Shown one piece after another: positions 1 through 8,990 of a stretch of 64,000 nucleotides of DNA. The DNA lies in NCBI GenBank assembly GCA_035509315.1, contig DATJLS010000022.1, forward strand, positions 27,058-91,057, read 5' to 3'. The translations under genes and the position numbers were made by a program. A model generated the notes under the pieces. It was given only the letters and a program-made list of their open reading frames with translations, searched no databases and was not told where the DNA came from. Position 1 is the stretch's first letter, and every line of letters starts with the position of its first letter. The DNA is from JAKAWQ01 sp035509315 (GTDB taxonomy: Bacteria; Pseudomonadota; Alphaproteobacteria; Acetobacterales; Acetobacteraceae).

Positions 1-2766
1 GATCGCATCTCCGCGAGGCTCGCGCGCATCGGCAATATCGCCTCCGACGGGCGGCCGATCCTCGGCCTCGATTCCCGTGATCTGCTCGAGATCGTTCTGG
101 AATCGGATCCGGCCGCCTATCTCGTGCCGGCGCATATCTGGACCCCCTGGTTCGCGGCCCTCGGCGCCCAATCGGGATTCGATTCGATTACGGAATGTTA
201 CGGCGATCTTGCGCCTGCGATCTTCGCGCTCGAGACCGGGCTCTCCTCCGATCCGGCGATGAACTGGCGGCTCTCCGCGCTCGATCGCTATCGCCTCGTC
301 TCCAACTCGGACGCCCATTCTCCGGCCAAGGTCGGCCGCGAGGCGACGGTCTTCGACACCGCGCTCGACTATGGGGCCGTTCGCCGCGCGCTCGAGACCG
401 GCGAGGGCTATGTCGGCACGGTCGAGTTCTTCCCGGAGGAGGGCAAATACCATCTCGACGGGCATCGTGCCTGCAAGACGCGCCTCAGCCCGGCCGAGAC
501 GCTGGCCCAGGGCGGGCGCTGTCCGGTATGCGGCGGGCCGCTCACGATCGGCGTACTGCATCGGATCGAACGGCTCGCCGATCGCTCGGAGACGGAAGCC
601 TTGCCGCCGCCGACCGCCGGCAAGATCGCGAACCTCGTGCCCCTGCCCGAGGTTCTTGCCGAGCTGGCCGGGACGGGGGTGGGCAGCAAGGCCGTGGCGC
701 AGAGCTACGACCGGCTGACCGTCTCGCTCGGGCCCGAGCTCGCCATCCTCCAATCCACCCCGGTCGAGGACATCGCCCGCGCCCATTCCTCCCTGCTGGC
801 CGAGGGCATCGGCCGCATGCGGCGGGGCGAGGTGATCCGGGAGGCCGGCTATGACGGCGAATACGGCGTCATCCGGCTTTTCGACCCATCCGAGCTCAAG
901 GAGCGCAGGGCCGGCGCAAGGCTCTTTCCCCTCGAGCCGGCGGTCGCATCCCCGGCGGCGGCTATGCTTCCGGCCACGCCGCCGGCCGCTCCCGCCCATC
1001 CGCCGCCCGCCGCCCATGGAGCTGCCCCTGCCCCCATGGAAGGCGCGAGCCTTGATGAAGCACAGCGCACCGCTGTCATTGCCCCTGCCGGCCCGCTCCT
1101 GATCATCGCGGGTCCGGGCTCGGGCAAGACCCGGACGCTTACCCACCGGATCGCCCATCTCGTGACCACCGGCACCGTTCTGGCCGAGTCGGTGCTCGCC
1201 ATCACCTTCACCCGCCGGGCAGCAGGGGAGATGCGCGACCGTCTCGGCCCGCTGCTCGGCGCCCGTGCCCGCGCGGTTCAGATCCACACCTTCCACTCGC
1301 TCGGCCTTGCCATCCTGCGGGCGCAGCCGGAAGCTGCGGGTCTCAAGCCCGATTTCGCCATCGCCGATGAGGATCAGCAGAGCGCCCTGGTGGCGGAGAT
1401 CGCTTCTGTCCCGCTCGGCAAGGCGGCGAGGCTGGTCGCTGCTCTCTCCCATGCCAAGCGCACCGGCATGGTGCCCGGCGCCGAGACGAGAGCCCTGCTT
1501 TTGCGCTACCGACAGGCGCTTTCCGCGCGCAATGCGGTCGATTTCGACGATCTCGTCGGCCTCGCGCTCGGCGCGCTTGAAGGCGACGCTGTGCTTGCCG
1601 AGACCTATCGCGCGCGGTTTCGCTTCATCGCGGTGGACGAGTTCCAGGATCTCGACGCCACCCAGTACCGCCTGCTCCAAATGCTGGCTCCGCCCGGATC
1701 CCCCAGGTCCAATATCCTCGCGATCGGTGATCCGGATCAGGCGATTTACGGGTTTCGCGGCGCGGATGCCGCTTGTTTCGAGCGTTTCCGTGCCGATCAT
1801 CCGGCTCTGCGGGCGATCGCGCTTCGCCGCAACTACCGTTCCCGCGGGACGATCGTCGCGGCGGCCGCACAGCTTCTCGCACGCGGCGCGCCTCCGGCTT
1901 CTCCATTCTCGCGGCCGGGCGAGCCTATCACTCTCTACTCTGCCGCCTCGGAACGGGCCGAGGCGGAGTTCGTGGTCCGCACGATCGAGGAGGCGCTTGG
2001 CGGGCACAGTTTCCTTGCGATCGATCGCGGGCGCGGCGGCAGTGGCGAGGGAGGCGCGGCGTCCGAAAGCCGGATCGGATTTGCGGATATCGCCGTGCTC
2101 TATCGCACCGGCCGGCAGGCGGCGCTGCTTGCCGAAGCCTTGGCACGCGTCGGCATTCCCTATCGCACCTCTTCCGCCGACCCGCTTGCTTCCGTGCCGG
2201 GCCTGCCGGCGTTGCTCGCCGAGGTCGCGGCCGTGGGGCAGGATGGCAATGTTCTTTCCGTGCTGCGCGCAGCGGCGGCGCGGCTTTCCGCCGGAGACGC
2301 CGAGACATCGGCTCAGGCCGCACTTGCGGGCCTGATCCCGGCGCTGATCGGATTGGCTGAGCGCGCGCTCGCGGAGGGGGCGCGGCCGGTCGATGTGCTC
2401 TCGCTGGCACGCGAGACGGATCTCTGGGATCCGCGAGCCGACCGGGTGTTGCTCTCCACGCTCCATGCGGCGAAGGGGCTGGAGTTCGCGCTGGTCTTTA
2501 TCGTTGGGCTGGAGGACGGGGTCTTGCCGCTCCTCGAGGCGGACGGAGCCGTTTCGGAGGAGGAGCGGCGGCTCTTCTATGTCGGCGTGACGCGGGCGCG
2601 AGAGCGGCTGGTGCTCAGCCGGAGCGCCGAGCGCTCATGGCGCGGGCGGTTGCGACGCCTTTCCCCCTCCCGCTTTCTCGCGGATATCGAGGCGGCATTG
2701 CTTCACACCCGAGCGGAACCTGCGCCGACGTCTAGGCCCGCGCCGCGCCAACTCCGGCTTTTCTGA
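1..2766 (+). CDS. EndoQ-like PHP nuclease fused to UvrD-type helicase (5' end outside window)
   Basis: The frame is open from base 1, so the N-terminus lies upstream. The first 250 or so codons resemble endonuclease Q, a PHP-family enzyme that nicks DNA at deaminated bases: they carry a PHP-like SNSDAHSP stretch and a cysteine/histidine cluster (RACKTR, then RCPVCGGPL). A low-complexity Ala/Pro linker (about 930-1030) leads into a complete superfamily 1 helicase with Walker A GPGSGKT, VDEFQDLD, GDPDQAIYGFRG, LSTLHAAKGLEF and FYVGVTRARERL. The family knowledge suggests lesion nicking coupled to unwinding; the coupling itself is inference. It ends in a convergent arrangement with the DUF4167 gene. 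Confidence 0.88.
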   Translation, partial: DRISARLARIGNIASDGRPILGLDSRDLLEIVLESDPAAYLVPAHIWTPWFAALGAQSGFDSITECYGDLAPAIFALETGLSSDPAMNWRLSALDRYRLVSNSDAHSPAKVGREATVFDTALDYGAVRRALETGEGYVGTVEFFPEEGKYHLDGHRACKTRLSPAETLAQGGRCPVCGGPLTIGVLHRIERLADRSETEALPPPTAGKIANLVPLPEVLAELAGTGVGSKAVAQSYDRLTVSLGPELAILQSTPVEDIARAHSSLLAEGIGRMRRGEVIREAGYDGEYGVIRLFDPSELKERRAGARLFPLEPAVASPAAAMLPATPPAAPAHPPPAAHGAAPAPMEGASLDEAQRTAVIAPAGPLLIIAGPGSGKTRTLTHRIAHLVTTGTVLAESVLAITFTRRAAGEMRDRLGPLLGARARAVQIHTFHSLGLAILRAQPEAAGLKPDFAIADEDQQSALVAEIASVPLGKAARLVAALSHAKRTGMVPGAETRALLLRYRQALSARNAVDFDDLVGLALGALEGDAVLAETYRARFRFIAVDEFQDLDATQYRLLQMLAPPGSPRSNILAIGDPDQAIYGFRGADAACFERFRADHPALRAIALRRNYRSRGTIVAAAAQLLARGAPPASPFSRPGEPITLYSAASERAEAEFVVRTIEEALGGHSFLAIDRGRGGSGEGGAASESRIGFADIAVLYRTGRQAALLAEALARVGIPYRTSSADPLASVPGLPALLAEVAAVGQDGNVLSVLRAAAARLSAGDAETSAQAALAGLIPALIGLAERALAEGARPVDVLSLARETDLWDPRADRVLLSTLHAAKGLEFALVFIVGLEDGVLPLLEADGAVSEEERRLFYVGVTRARERLVLSRSAERSWRGRLRRLSPSRFLADIEAALLHTRAEPAPTSRPAPRQLRLF

Positions 2767-2778
2767 CCTTCTTTATAG

Positions 2779-2803
2779 CCTGCCGGAGCCTTTTCCCGGC
2801 AGG
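2779..2803. terminator. Bidirectional hairpin terminator between convergent genes
   Basis: A perfect 8-bp stem (CCTGCCGG pairing with CCGGCAGG, 9-nt loop containing TTTT) lies exactly between the convergent stops of the helicase gene and the DUF4167 gene. No long T-run follows on either strand, so Rho-independent function is probable rather than certain. Confidence 0.5.
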
Positions 2804-2805
2804 AT

Positions 2806-3261
2806 TCAGCTGCCGGAACCGTTCGGATAGGTGTCCGGCGGGGCGGCGCCGATCGGGATCTCTCGCGGTTCACCTGAGGTCGGCTGATCGCCGAGCCCCG
2901 GGGCCATCCCATCGGGCTCTTCGCCATCCATCTCGGCGGGCCGGCGCGACGGCGGACCGCCCTGTCCCATCATCTGGTTCTGCTGCGCCGCCTGGTTCAT
3001 GGCATTCATGATGCGGAAATAATGCTCCGCATGCTGGAAGTAGCTCTCTGCCATCACCCGGTCGCCGGCGCTGGTCGCGTCCCGGCCGAGCTGGAGATAT
3101 TTTTCGAAGAGTTGCTGGGCTGTGCCGCGGATTCGCAGATCCGGGCCGTTGCTGTCGAAGACGTGATTGCGGTTGAGCGGGATGCCCCCGCCATGGTGCC
3201 GCATGCCCCCGCCATTGCCGCCCCCGCGATGGCCTCTGCCACGCATCCGTTTGATATTCAT
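2806..3261 (-). CDS. DUF4167 domain protein
   Basis: A 151-residue protein. It begins with a basic, glycine-rich stretch (MNIKRMRGRGHRGGG, then HHGGG) and continues into the DUF4167 core: a DSNGPDLRIRG segment followed by helices ending in AESYFQHAEHYFR. The arrangement is typical of a nucleic-acid-associated alphaproteobacterial protein, but the role is unknown. The chosen ATG starts the conserved basic motif; a longer frame upstream lacks family features. DUF4167 genes commonly sit just downstream of prmC, as here. Confidence 0.8.
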   Translation of the reverse strand: MNIKRMRGRGHRGGGNGGGMRHHGGGIPLNRNHVFDSNGPDLRIRGTAQQLFEKYLQLGRDATSAGDRVMAESYFQHAEHYFRIMNAMNQAAQQNQMMGQGGPPSRRPAEMDGEEPDGMAPGLGDQPTSGEPREIPIGAAPPDTYPNGSGS

Positions 3262-3498
3262 GCCTGTGCCGTTGTGCTTTCCTGTTCGCGCTACGCCAGG
3301 GCCGGAGGCACGGTCTTCTTCCGTGCGGCAGCGCCCTCTGGCAGCCGAGAAATGTCCTTCGACCTTGGCTTCGGTGCAGTGTCCCGCCGGAAGATCTCGC
3401 CGCCGACGCCAGAGGCCCGGCGTGCCGATCATCCTGGCTGAAGCTCACGGAACCTGCCGCGACACGGCGATTCCGGCTGCGAGCGCAAGCTACCCGCC

Positions 3499-4371
3499 TT
3501 ATCCTTCGCTGCCAAACGGTTTTTTGTGGCCGCGGGAGGCAAGCACGAGCGCTCGCGAATTGCCTTCCAGATCGGACTTCAGCGCCTGGATAGCAAGCCC
3601 CTCAGCCTCGACCAGGCGTGCGACGCGATCCGCGCCGCCTGCTCCGAGCTCGAGGATCGCAAGCCCGTCAGGAGCCAGCAGGCGCGGCAGGGCCGGCAGG
3701 AGCCACCGATAGGCATCCAGCCCGTCCCATCCCCCATCCAGCGCCGAACGCGGCTCGAACCGCGCCACTTCCGGCATCAGCCCTGGGATCCTCGCCCGCT
3801 CGATATAGGGTGGGTTGGCAAGAATGAGGTCGAACGCGCCCCCGAGCGCCGCCGCCCAATTCCCCACCAGGAAAGCCGTGCGGGAGGCAAGTCCGAGGGC
3901 CTCGGCGTTCCTTCGGGCCAAGAGAGCCGCTTCTGCCACGAGATCGACCCCGACTCCGAAGGCGGCCGGAAACTCGGTGAGGGCAGCAAGGAGCAGGCAG
4001 CCAGTGCCGGTGCCGAGATCAAGCACGCGCTGAACCGCGGCGCGGCGCGGCAGGGCAACCAGGGCCGCTTCAAGGAGTGTCTCGGTCTCCGGGCGGGGAA
4101 TGAGGGTCGCCGGCGAGACCGAGAAGGAAAGGCTCCAGAACTCACGCCTTTCGAGGATGAAGCCGAGTGGCTCGCGGGCGGCCCGCCGTGCGATCAGGGA
4201 AGCGAAGCCGGGCGGCGGCGGCACGCGCTCACCGAGCATGGTTTCCGGCGCACGGCCGAGGGCGTGCGCAAGGAGAAGCCGCGCCTCACGCTGAGGTGCG
4301 GCGATGCCGGCCGCGGCGAGCCGGGCCACGGCTTCGGCCACGGAAAGCGTGGTGGGCGCTTCATACTCCAT
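3499..4371 (-). CDS. prmC: Release factor glutamine methyltransferase PrmC (HemK)
   Basis: This 290-residue class I SAM methyltransferase should methylate the GGQ glutamine of peptide release factors in the cytoplasm. It shows the N-terminal helical recognition domain, the SAM-binding loop DLGTGTG (about 118-124) and the signature NPPY at 186-189, with EPRSALDGG downstream. Length and motif order match the family. prmC often follows prfA, but the upstream neighbour here is a patatin gene, so that linkage is broken. A 237-bp gap separates it from the DUF4167 gene. Confidence 0.93.
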   Translation of the reverse strand: MEYEAPTTLSVAEAVARLAAAGIAAPQREARLLLAHALGRAPETMLGERVPPPPGFASLIARRAAREPLGFILERREFWSLSFSVSPATLIPRPETETLLEAALVALPRRAAVQRVLDLGTGTGCLLLAALTEFPAAFGVGVDLVAEAALLARRNAEALGLASRTAFLVGNWAAALGGAFDLILANPPYIERARIPGLMPEVARFEPRSALDGGWDGLDAYRWLLPALPRLLAPDGLAILELGAGGADRVARLVEAEGLAIQALKSDLEGNSRALVLASRGHKKPFGSEG

Positions 4372-4457
4372 CGGAGACGCCGGAAATTCACCCCGTTATC
4401 CAAAATCGGAGTGTCTTATGCGCAAATGCAAAGGGGCGAGCGTGCTCGTTTCCAATA

Positions 4458-5666
4458 TCAGCGCTGCGCCGTCGCCAGGACGTCGAACACACGCACCGGC
4501 TCGCCAGCCACCATTTTGGCCTTCCATGGCGCTGCCCCACACGTCGTGCGCGCATTGTCCCGGCCCTGCCGCCAGCGGCGCTCCATTGTCGCGCGGCTGA
4601 ACTCATAATCCTTGGCCGAACCCTGGGGTGTGGCCGGGCGATAGATCAGATGCACGATGTCCACTATCTTCGGGCAGGCCAATGTGCGCAGATGCTCTGC
4701 CACCGGATCTTTGCGCAGCTCCTCCGGCAGGCGGTTGAGAAAGGCGAACAGACGGCCGCGAAGCTCATGGCGGATACGGGCATTGTCTGTGCCGTTGCGT
4801 GTCCGCGAAGAGTAGCGGATGTCCTTGTCCCGCTCCGCGACTTCGTCCAGGTTTTCCGGAAGCTTTCCGCGGGCCGGGAACAGGTCGATCTGAAACACGA
4901 GCATATCTTCGCGCGGCTCGAAATCCATCACGTGCTGCAGCGGGGTGTTGGAGACGAGGCCGCCGTCCCAGTAGTGCTCTCCGCCGATGGCCACACTCGC
5001 GAGTCCGGGCGGCAATGCGCCACTGGCCATGATGTGCTCCGGCCCAATTCGTTGCTTCATGTTATCGAAGTAGGTCATGTTGCCGGTTTCGACATGGACC
5101 GCGCCGACGGACAACCGGATGTTGCCCGGGTGGTTGATGCGGTCGAAATCGATCAGCCGCGTCAGAGTCTGTTCGAGTTCCGAAGTGTCATAGTAGCTGA
5201 CCGGAGGTTGACTGCCGACCCACTCGCTTGCGGGACGTGGACGAAAGAACCCGGGTTGACCGAAAAGGACCGCTGACACGGCCGCTCCCTGGCGATGGAA
5301 CGCGCGCCAACCCTCATAGGGCAGATCCCACCACGATGCGGAGCTTCCGGTGACGGTCTGCCAAAACGCACGCAGACGCTCGACACGCTGCTCCGGCGGG
5401 TTGCCGGCGATGATGGCCGCATTCACCGCGCCGATCGATACACCAGCAACCCAGTCCAGCGACAGGCCTTGCTCTGCCAAAGCTTCATAAACACCCGCCT
5501 GATAGGAACCGAGTGCCCCGCCGCCCTGAAGCACGAGGACCGTGCGGCGGCGAGAAGGCCCCGTGGCCTGCGAAGTTGCCGGATCTGGACTGGCCAATCC
5601 CGCCATCGCGTTCGTATCCGTTCGTTCCGTTTGTTCAGTCCGTCGTGCTCTTCGTGCTTCATCCAT
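4458..5666 (-). CDS. Patatin-like phospholipase
   Basis: A 402-residue patatin-family lipid acyl hydrolase. The oxyanion loop LQGGGALGSYQAG (about 46-58), the nucleophile elbow GVSIG (Ser77) and the catalytic Asp in YWDGGLVSN (Asp234) are all present, so the Ser-Asp dyad is intact. The C-terminal 130 residues are alpha-helical and charged, as in longer bacterial patatins. No signal peptide is evident. The first 20 residues are low-complexity and an internal ATG (residue 21) is a plausible alternative start. Substrate is unknown. It is transcribed away from the DoxX/NDH-2 gene. Confidence 0.85.
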   Translation of the reverse strand: MDEARRARRTEQTERTDTNAMAGLASPDPATSQATGPSRRRTVLVLQGGGALGSYQAGVYEALAEQGLSLDWVAGVSIGAVNAAIIAGNPPEQRVERLRAFWQTVTGSSASWWDLPYEGWRAFHRQGAAVSAVLFGQPGFFRPRPASEWVGSQPPVSYYDTSELEQTLTRLIDFDRINHPGNIRLSVGAVHVETGNMTYFDNMKQRIGPEHIMASGALPPGLASVAIGGEHYWDGGLVSNTPLQHVMDFEPREDMLVFQIDLFPARGKLPENLDEVAERDKDIRYSSRTRNGTDNARIRHELRGRLFAFLNRLPEELRKDPVAEHLRTLACPKIVDIVHLIYRPATPQGSAKDYEFSRATMERRWRQGRDNARTTCGAAPWKAKMVAGEPVRVFDVLATAQR

Positions 5667-6030
5667 GGCGTGAATTGTTTCCGGGAAAGGGCGCGACCGA
5701 CGTGACTTCTGTTGAAATCACGCGGCATACCCCGCTATTCGTGGGGGCATGCCCATGGGTTACCCGGCCGGCCGCGAAAGACATGAAAGATTCGGATTGA
5801 CTGTACTCAAGGCAATCCCAGGGCTGCGGCCGGCCTTCGTCTTGTAACTTTCGTCTTCCGACAGCCGAACGGACGTCCAGCCGGATGCGGATCTGCGGAG
5901 CGCGCCGAGGCCTTCGACGTTTTGCAATAAAATTTTCTGCTTGCCATCCTCTATCGCGATTGGAGTGGAATCCATGGTGTTCCGTTGTGAGACCGCCGGC
6001 CTCACCTCAGTGTCTTGAGCCGGATGGCGA
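5667..6030. other. Divergent intergenic region, 364 bp
   Basis: This gap separates the divergent patatin and DoxX/NDH-2 genes and should hold both promoters. It contains a pair of 10-bp inverted arms (GGCCGGCCGC at 5766-5775 and its complement at 5826-5835) 50 bp apart, and an AT-rich patch near 5925-5940. A possible 71-codon reading frame on the minus strand (5760-5975) has only a weak ribosome site and no recognisable homology, so it is not called as a gene. Confidence 0.4.
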
Positions 6031-8118
6031 GTGCGAATGATCGACATGATTCATCTTGCTCAGCATGTTTTTCAGCGCGCGATCCGAACCGCCAGGACCG
6101 CACGCACAGTATGCCTGCCGTGGGTGCTTCTGGCCGCCCGTGTCTGGCTCAGTCAGGTCGTTTTCGTCCATCGGATCATGGCGATGATGCTGGCCGGAGG
6201 AGGACACGCCACTCCGCCCGCCTTTGATGCCGTGTTGCACGGGATACTCCCCTTGCTGCTTGCCATGGGGCTTCTGACACGGCCGGTCGCGCTGGTGTTT
6301 CTCGCGCAGATGGCGTTGGGCGCGCATATCGGATTGGATGGCGGAGCAATCGGGCCGAAGGCGGTGCTTCTCGTCTGGCTCGTCGTCATGGGCCCTGGCG
6401 TGCTTTCCCTGGACTGTCCGCTGGGGCGCGGGCTTTCTTCGGTTCCGTTCGGACCGGTGCGCGCGTTGAATCAGCTCTATGGCTTTCTTTCTCGGTGGCT
6501 CGGTCCGGTTCTGCTTCTTGCCATCCGTGTCGGGTTCGCGGTCGCCATCGTCTCGCCAGATATCGCCGGGGTGCGAAATGTCATGTTGGCGGGAACAAGC
6601 GCGCCCTTGACGGGCCCGGCCTGGTGGACGGCCGCGCTGGCACTGGCGTTCGGCTGCGCCACCCGTTTTGCCGCGCTGCTTATGGCCGCCATGGGATCTC
6701 TCTCCGGCATTGCCATCTCGACGGACGATATGGCCGCCCTGCTGCTTCTTCTGCTGCTGCTGGCTGCGGACGGCGCGGGTTTCCTCTCGATTGATCAGCT
6801 GCTTGCCCGCTGGGCGCGCGGCAAGCGTGATGAAAACGCGGCCAAGTGGGACAGCCTGCCGCATGTCGTTGTCGTCGGGGGTGGTTTCGGCGGGGTCGCG
6901 ACAGTCCGGGGGCTCCGCCGGGCGCCGTGCCGGATCACGCTCATCGACCAGCGCAATCATCACCTTTTTCAGCCGCTTCTCTATCAGGTGGCGACGGCCG
7001 CGCTGTCGCCGGCCGACATTGCGATTCCGATCCGGAGCCTGTTTCGCGGCCAGCGCAATGTCCGCGTGCGCCTGGGCGAGGTGACGGGCGTTGATCCGGC
7101 CGCGCGTGAGGTGATCCTCGGCTCGTCACGTCTGAGGTTCGATCATCTGGTTCTCGCGACGGGGGCTCGGCACAGCTATTTCGGGAAGGATGATTGGGCA
7201 CCGTTTGCCCCGGGCCTCAAGAGCATCGAGGACGCAACCGCCATTCGCAGCCGGCTGCTGCGTGCATTCGAGGAAGCCGAGAATGCGACCAACGAAACGG
7301 ACCGGGCCGCGTGGCTGACATTCGTCATCGTCGGCGGCGGCCCGACTGGCATTGAACTGGCCGGCGCCATTGCGGAACTGGCCCGGCATGGCCTGGAACA
7401 GGAATACCGTTCCATCGAGCCTGCCACGGCACGCGTGATCCTGGTGCAGGCCGGTCCCCGGATCCTGCCCAGCTTCACCCCGAGCCTGTCCGCCGCCGCC
7501 GAACGCTCGCTCCGAGCCCTCGGGGTGGATGTGCGGCTGGGGGCGTCTGTCCAATCGGTCGATGCAGACGGCGTGGATATCGGCGGCCAGCGCATCGCGG
7601 CACGCACTGTTCTCTGGGCCGCCGGGGTGGCGGCCTCCCCGGCGGCGCGATGGCTTGGCCGGACAGGAGACAGGTCCGGCCGGTTGGCCGTGGCCGACGA
7701 CCTTTCCGTGCCGGATCTGCCGGGGATCTACGCGATCGGCGATACGGCTGCCTCTTTGGGCTGGCATGGCGAATCGGTGCCCGGCCTGGCGCCGGCGGCG
7801 AAGCAGCAGGGCAAGTATGTTGCCGAGGTGATCAGCGCCGCGTTGCGGGACCGGCGGGGGCCGCCGCCATTCCGCTACCGGCATTTCGGGAGCCTTGCGA
7901 CCATCGGACGGCAATCCGCAGTGGCGGAGCTGGGCAAATTTCGCGTGTGGGGCTCGCCTGCCTGGTGGTTCTGGGGCACCGCCCATGTCGCGTTCCTCAT
8001 TGGCGGCAGGAACAGAGTGACGGTCATTCTGGATTGGGCATGGGCGTATCTCACTTATCGGCAGAGCACGAGGCTCATCACCAGCGCCGTGCAGGACATG
8101 GCGGCCCGTCAGGCATAG
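6031..8118 (+). CDS. DoxX-type membrane domain fused to type II NADH dehydrogenase
   Basis: A 695-residue protein with two parts. Residues 1-255 are strongly hydrophobic, with several membrane spans in the DoxX style. Residues 277-695 are a two-dinucleotide-fold flavoprotein: FAD site VVVVGGGFGG near 280, the HHLFQPLLYQVA motif typical of NDH-2, a second NAD(P)H site VGGGPTGIELAG, the YAIGDTA motif, and an amphipathic C-terminus. The family oxidises NADH and passes electrons to quinone without pumping protons. Fusing DoxX to it would anchor the enzyme in the membrane. GTG at 6031 is used; ATG codons at 6037 and 6046 are alternatives. Confidence 0.88.
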   Translation: MRMIDMIHLAQHVFQRAIRTARTARTVCLPWVLLAARVWLSQVVFVHRIMAMMLAGGGHATPPAFDAVLHGILPLLLAMGLLTRPVALVFLAQMALGAHIGLDGGAIGPKAVLLVWLVVMGPGVLSLDCPLGRGLSSVPFGPVRALNQLYGFLSRWLGPVLLLAIRVGFAVAIVSPDIAGVRNVMLAGTSAPLTGPAWWTAALALAFGCATRFAALLMAAMGSLSGIAISTDDMAALLLLLLLLAADGAGFLSIDQLLARWARGKRDENAAKWDSLPHVVVVGGGFGGVATVRGLRRAPCRITLIDQRNHHLFQPLLYQVATAALSPADIAIPIRSLFRGQRNVRVRLGEVTGVDPAAREVILGSSRLRFDHLVLATGARHSYFGKDDWAPFAPGLKSIEDATAIRSRLLRAFEEAENATNETDRAAWLTFVIVGGGPTGIELAGAIAELARHGLEQEYRSIEPATARVILVQAGPRILPSFTPSLSAAAERSLRALGVDVRLGASVQSVDADGVDIGGQRIAARTVLWAAGVAASPAARWLGRTGDRSGRLAVADDLSVPDLPGIYAIGDTAASLGWHGESVPGLAPAAKQQGKYVAEVISAALRDRRGPPPFRYRHFGSLATIGRQSAVAELGKFRVWGSPAWWFWGTAHVAFLIGGRNRVTVILDWAWAYLTYRQSTRLITSAVQDMAARQA

Positions 8119-8126
8119 AGGCCGTG

Positions 8127-8750
8127 TCAGCTGGCCGGGGAATCGCCCGCCCCGGCGGCCATCACCAGACGAACCAGCTCGGGCAGGCTATGCGCCTGGA
8201 GTTTTTCGAAGACACGCGCGCGATGAACCTCAATGGTGCGCGGGCTGGCGCCCAGTGCATTGGCGATGGCCTTGGTGGAGAGACCGCTCACCAGGAGATC
8301 GAGCACTTCCCGCTCGCGCGGGGTAAGGGCGGCGAGCCGATGAAGCGCCACACCCGCCCTCTGCTCGATGGCTTCGCGCCGCGCGCTTTCGGCCAGGGCC
8401 CGATGGACGGCGCCGAGCAGGTCTTCGTCCGTGAAAGGCTTCTCGAGAAAGTCCACCGCGCCGGCTTTCATGGCGCGCACTGCGATGGGGACATCGCCCT
8501 CGCCTGTCATGACAATGACAGGCAGGTGGAGACCGCGTTCCCTGAGGCACCGTTGCAGCTCGAGCCCGTCCATCTCCGGCATCCGCACGTCGGTCAGCAC
8601 GCAGCCGGAAGAATCGTCCGCTTCCGTAAGGAAGAGCCGCGCGCCCGAATAGGTGCGGACGGTGAGGCCGGAGGATTCGAGAAGCAGGCGCAGCGAATCT
8701 CGGACCGCTGCGTCATCGTCCACGACATGGATGATCCGTGCTTCGCTCAT
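8127..8750 (-). CDS. fixJ: FixJ-family response regulator
   Basis: A 207-residue response regulator with an N-terminal receiver domain (acidic VDDD near 10-13, phospho-acceptor Asp54 in LTDVRMPEMDG, Lys104 in FLEKPF) and a C-terminal LuxR-type helix-turn-helix starting LTPREREVLDLLVSGLS. The architecture is that of FixJ, which activates microaerobic or nitrogen-fixation genes, often through fixK. A strong AAGGAG ribosome site fixes the ATG at 8750; a longer upstream frame lacks family sequence. The fixK-like gene is transcribed divergently. No FixL sensor kinase is in the window. Confidence 0.85.
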   Translation of the reverse strand: MSEARIIHVVDDDAAVRDSLRLLLESSGLTVRTYSGARLFLTEADDSSGCVLTDVRMPEMDGLELQRCLRERGLHLPVIVMTGEGDVPIAVRAMKAGAVDFLEKPFTDEDLLGAVHRALAESARREAIEQRAGVALHRLAALTPREREVLDLLVSGLSTKAIANALGASPRTIEVHRARVFEKLQAHSLPELVRLVMAAGAGDSPAS

Positions 8751-8888
8751 TGCGCTCCTTGGAGCAGATCGCGATGGGCCGGACTCGGCTGATCGCGTGA
8801 AGATGCTCGCCAAGACAAATATATAGAGCGGTTCGCGTGAGCCCATGCGAACGCAAGCTGCTCTGAGAGGCTGGCCCTTTCGCAAAAT

Positions 8889-8910
8889 TCCGTACGGAAC
8901 ACTCCGTACG
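8889..8910. promoter_or_regulatory. Paired TCCGTACG sites in the fixJ-fixK intergenic region
   Basis: Two direct copies of TCCGTACG start 14 bp apart (8889 and 8903). The first extends to the palindrome CCGTACGG. They lie about 80-100 bp upstream of the fixK-type start and could bind a regulator of either divergent gene. This is not a canonical FNR/FixK box (TTGAT-N4-ATCAA). Confidence 0.35.
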
Positions 8911-8990
8911 TAGCCATCCGAATTCCGGCCACGCCGTCCCCTTCGCTAGAGCTTGCCGTGTCGAAACGTGATTCTCGAGCGGAGGACAGG

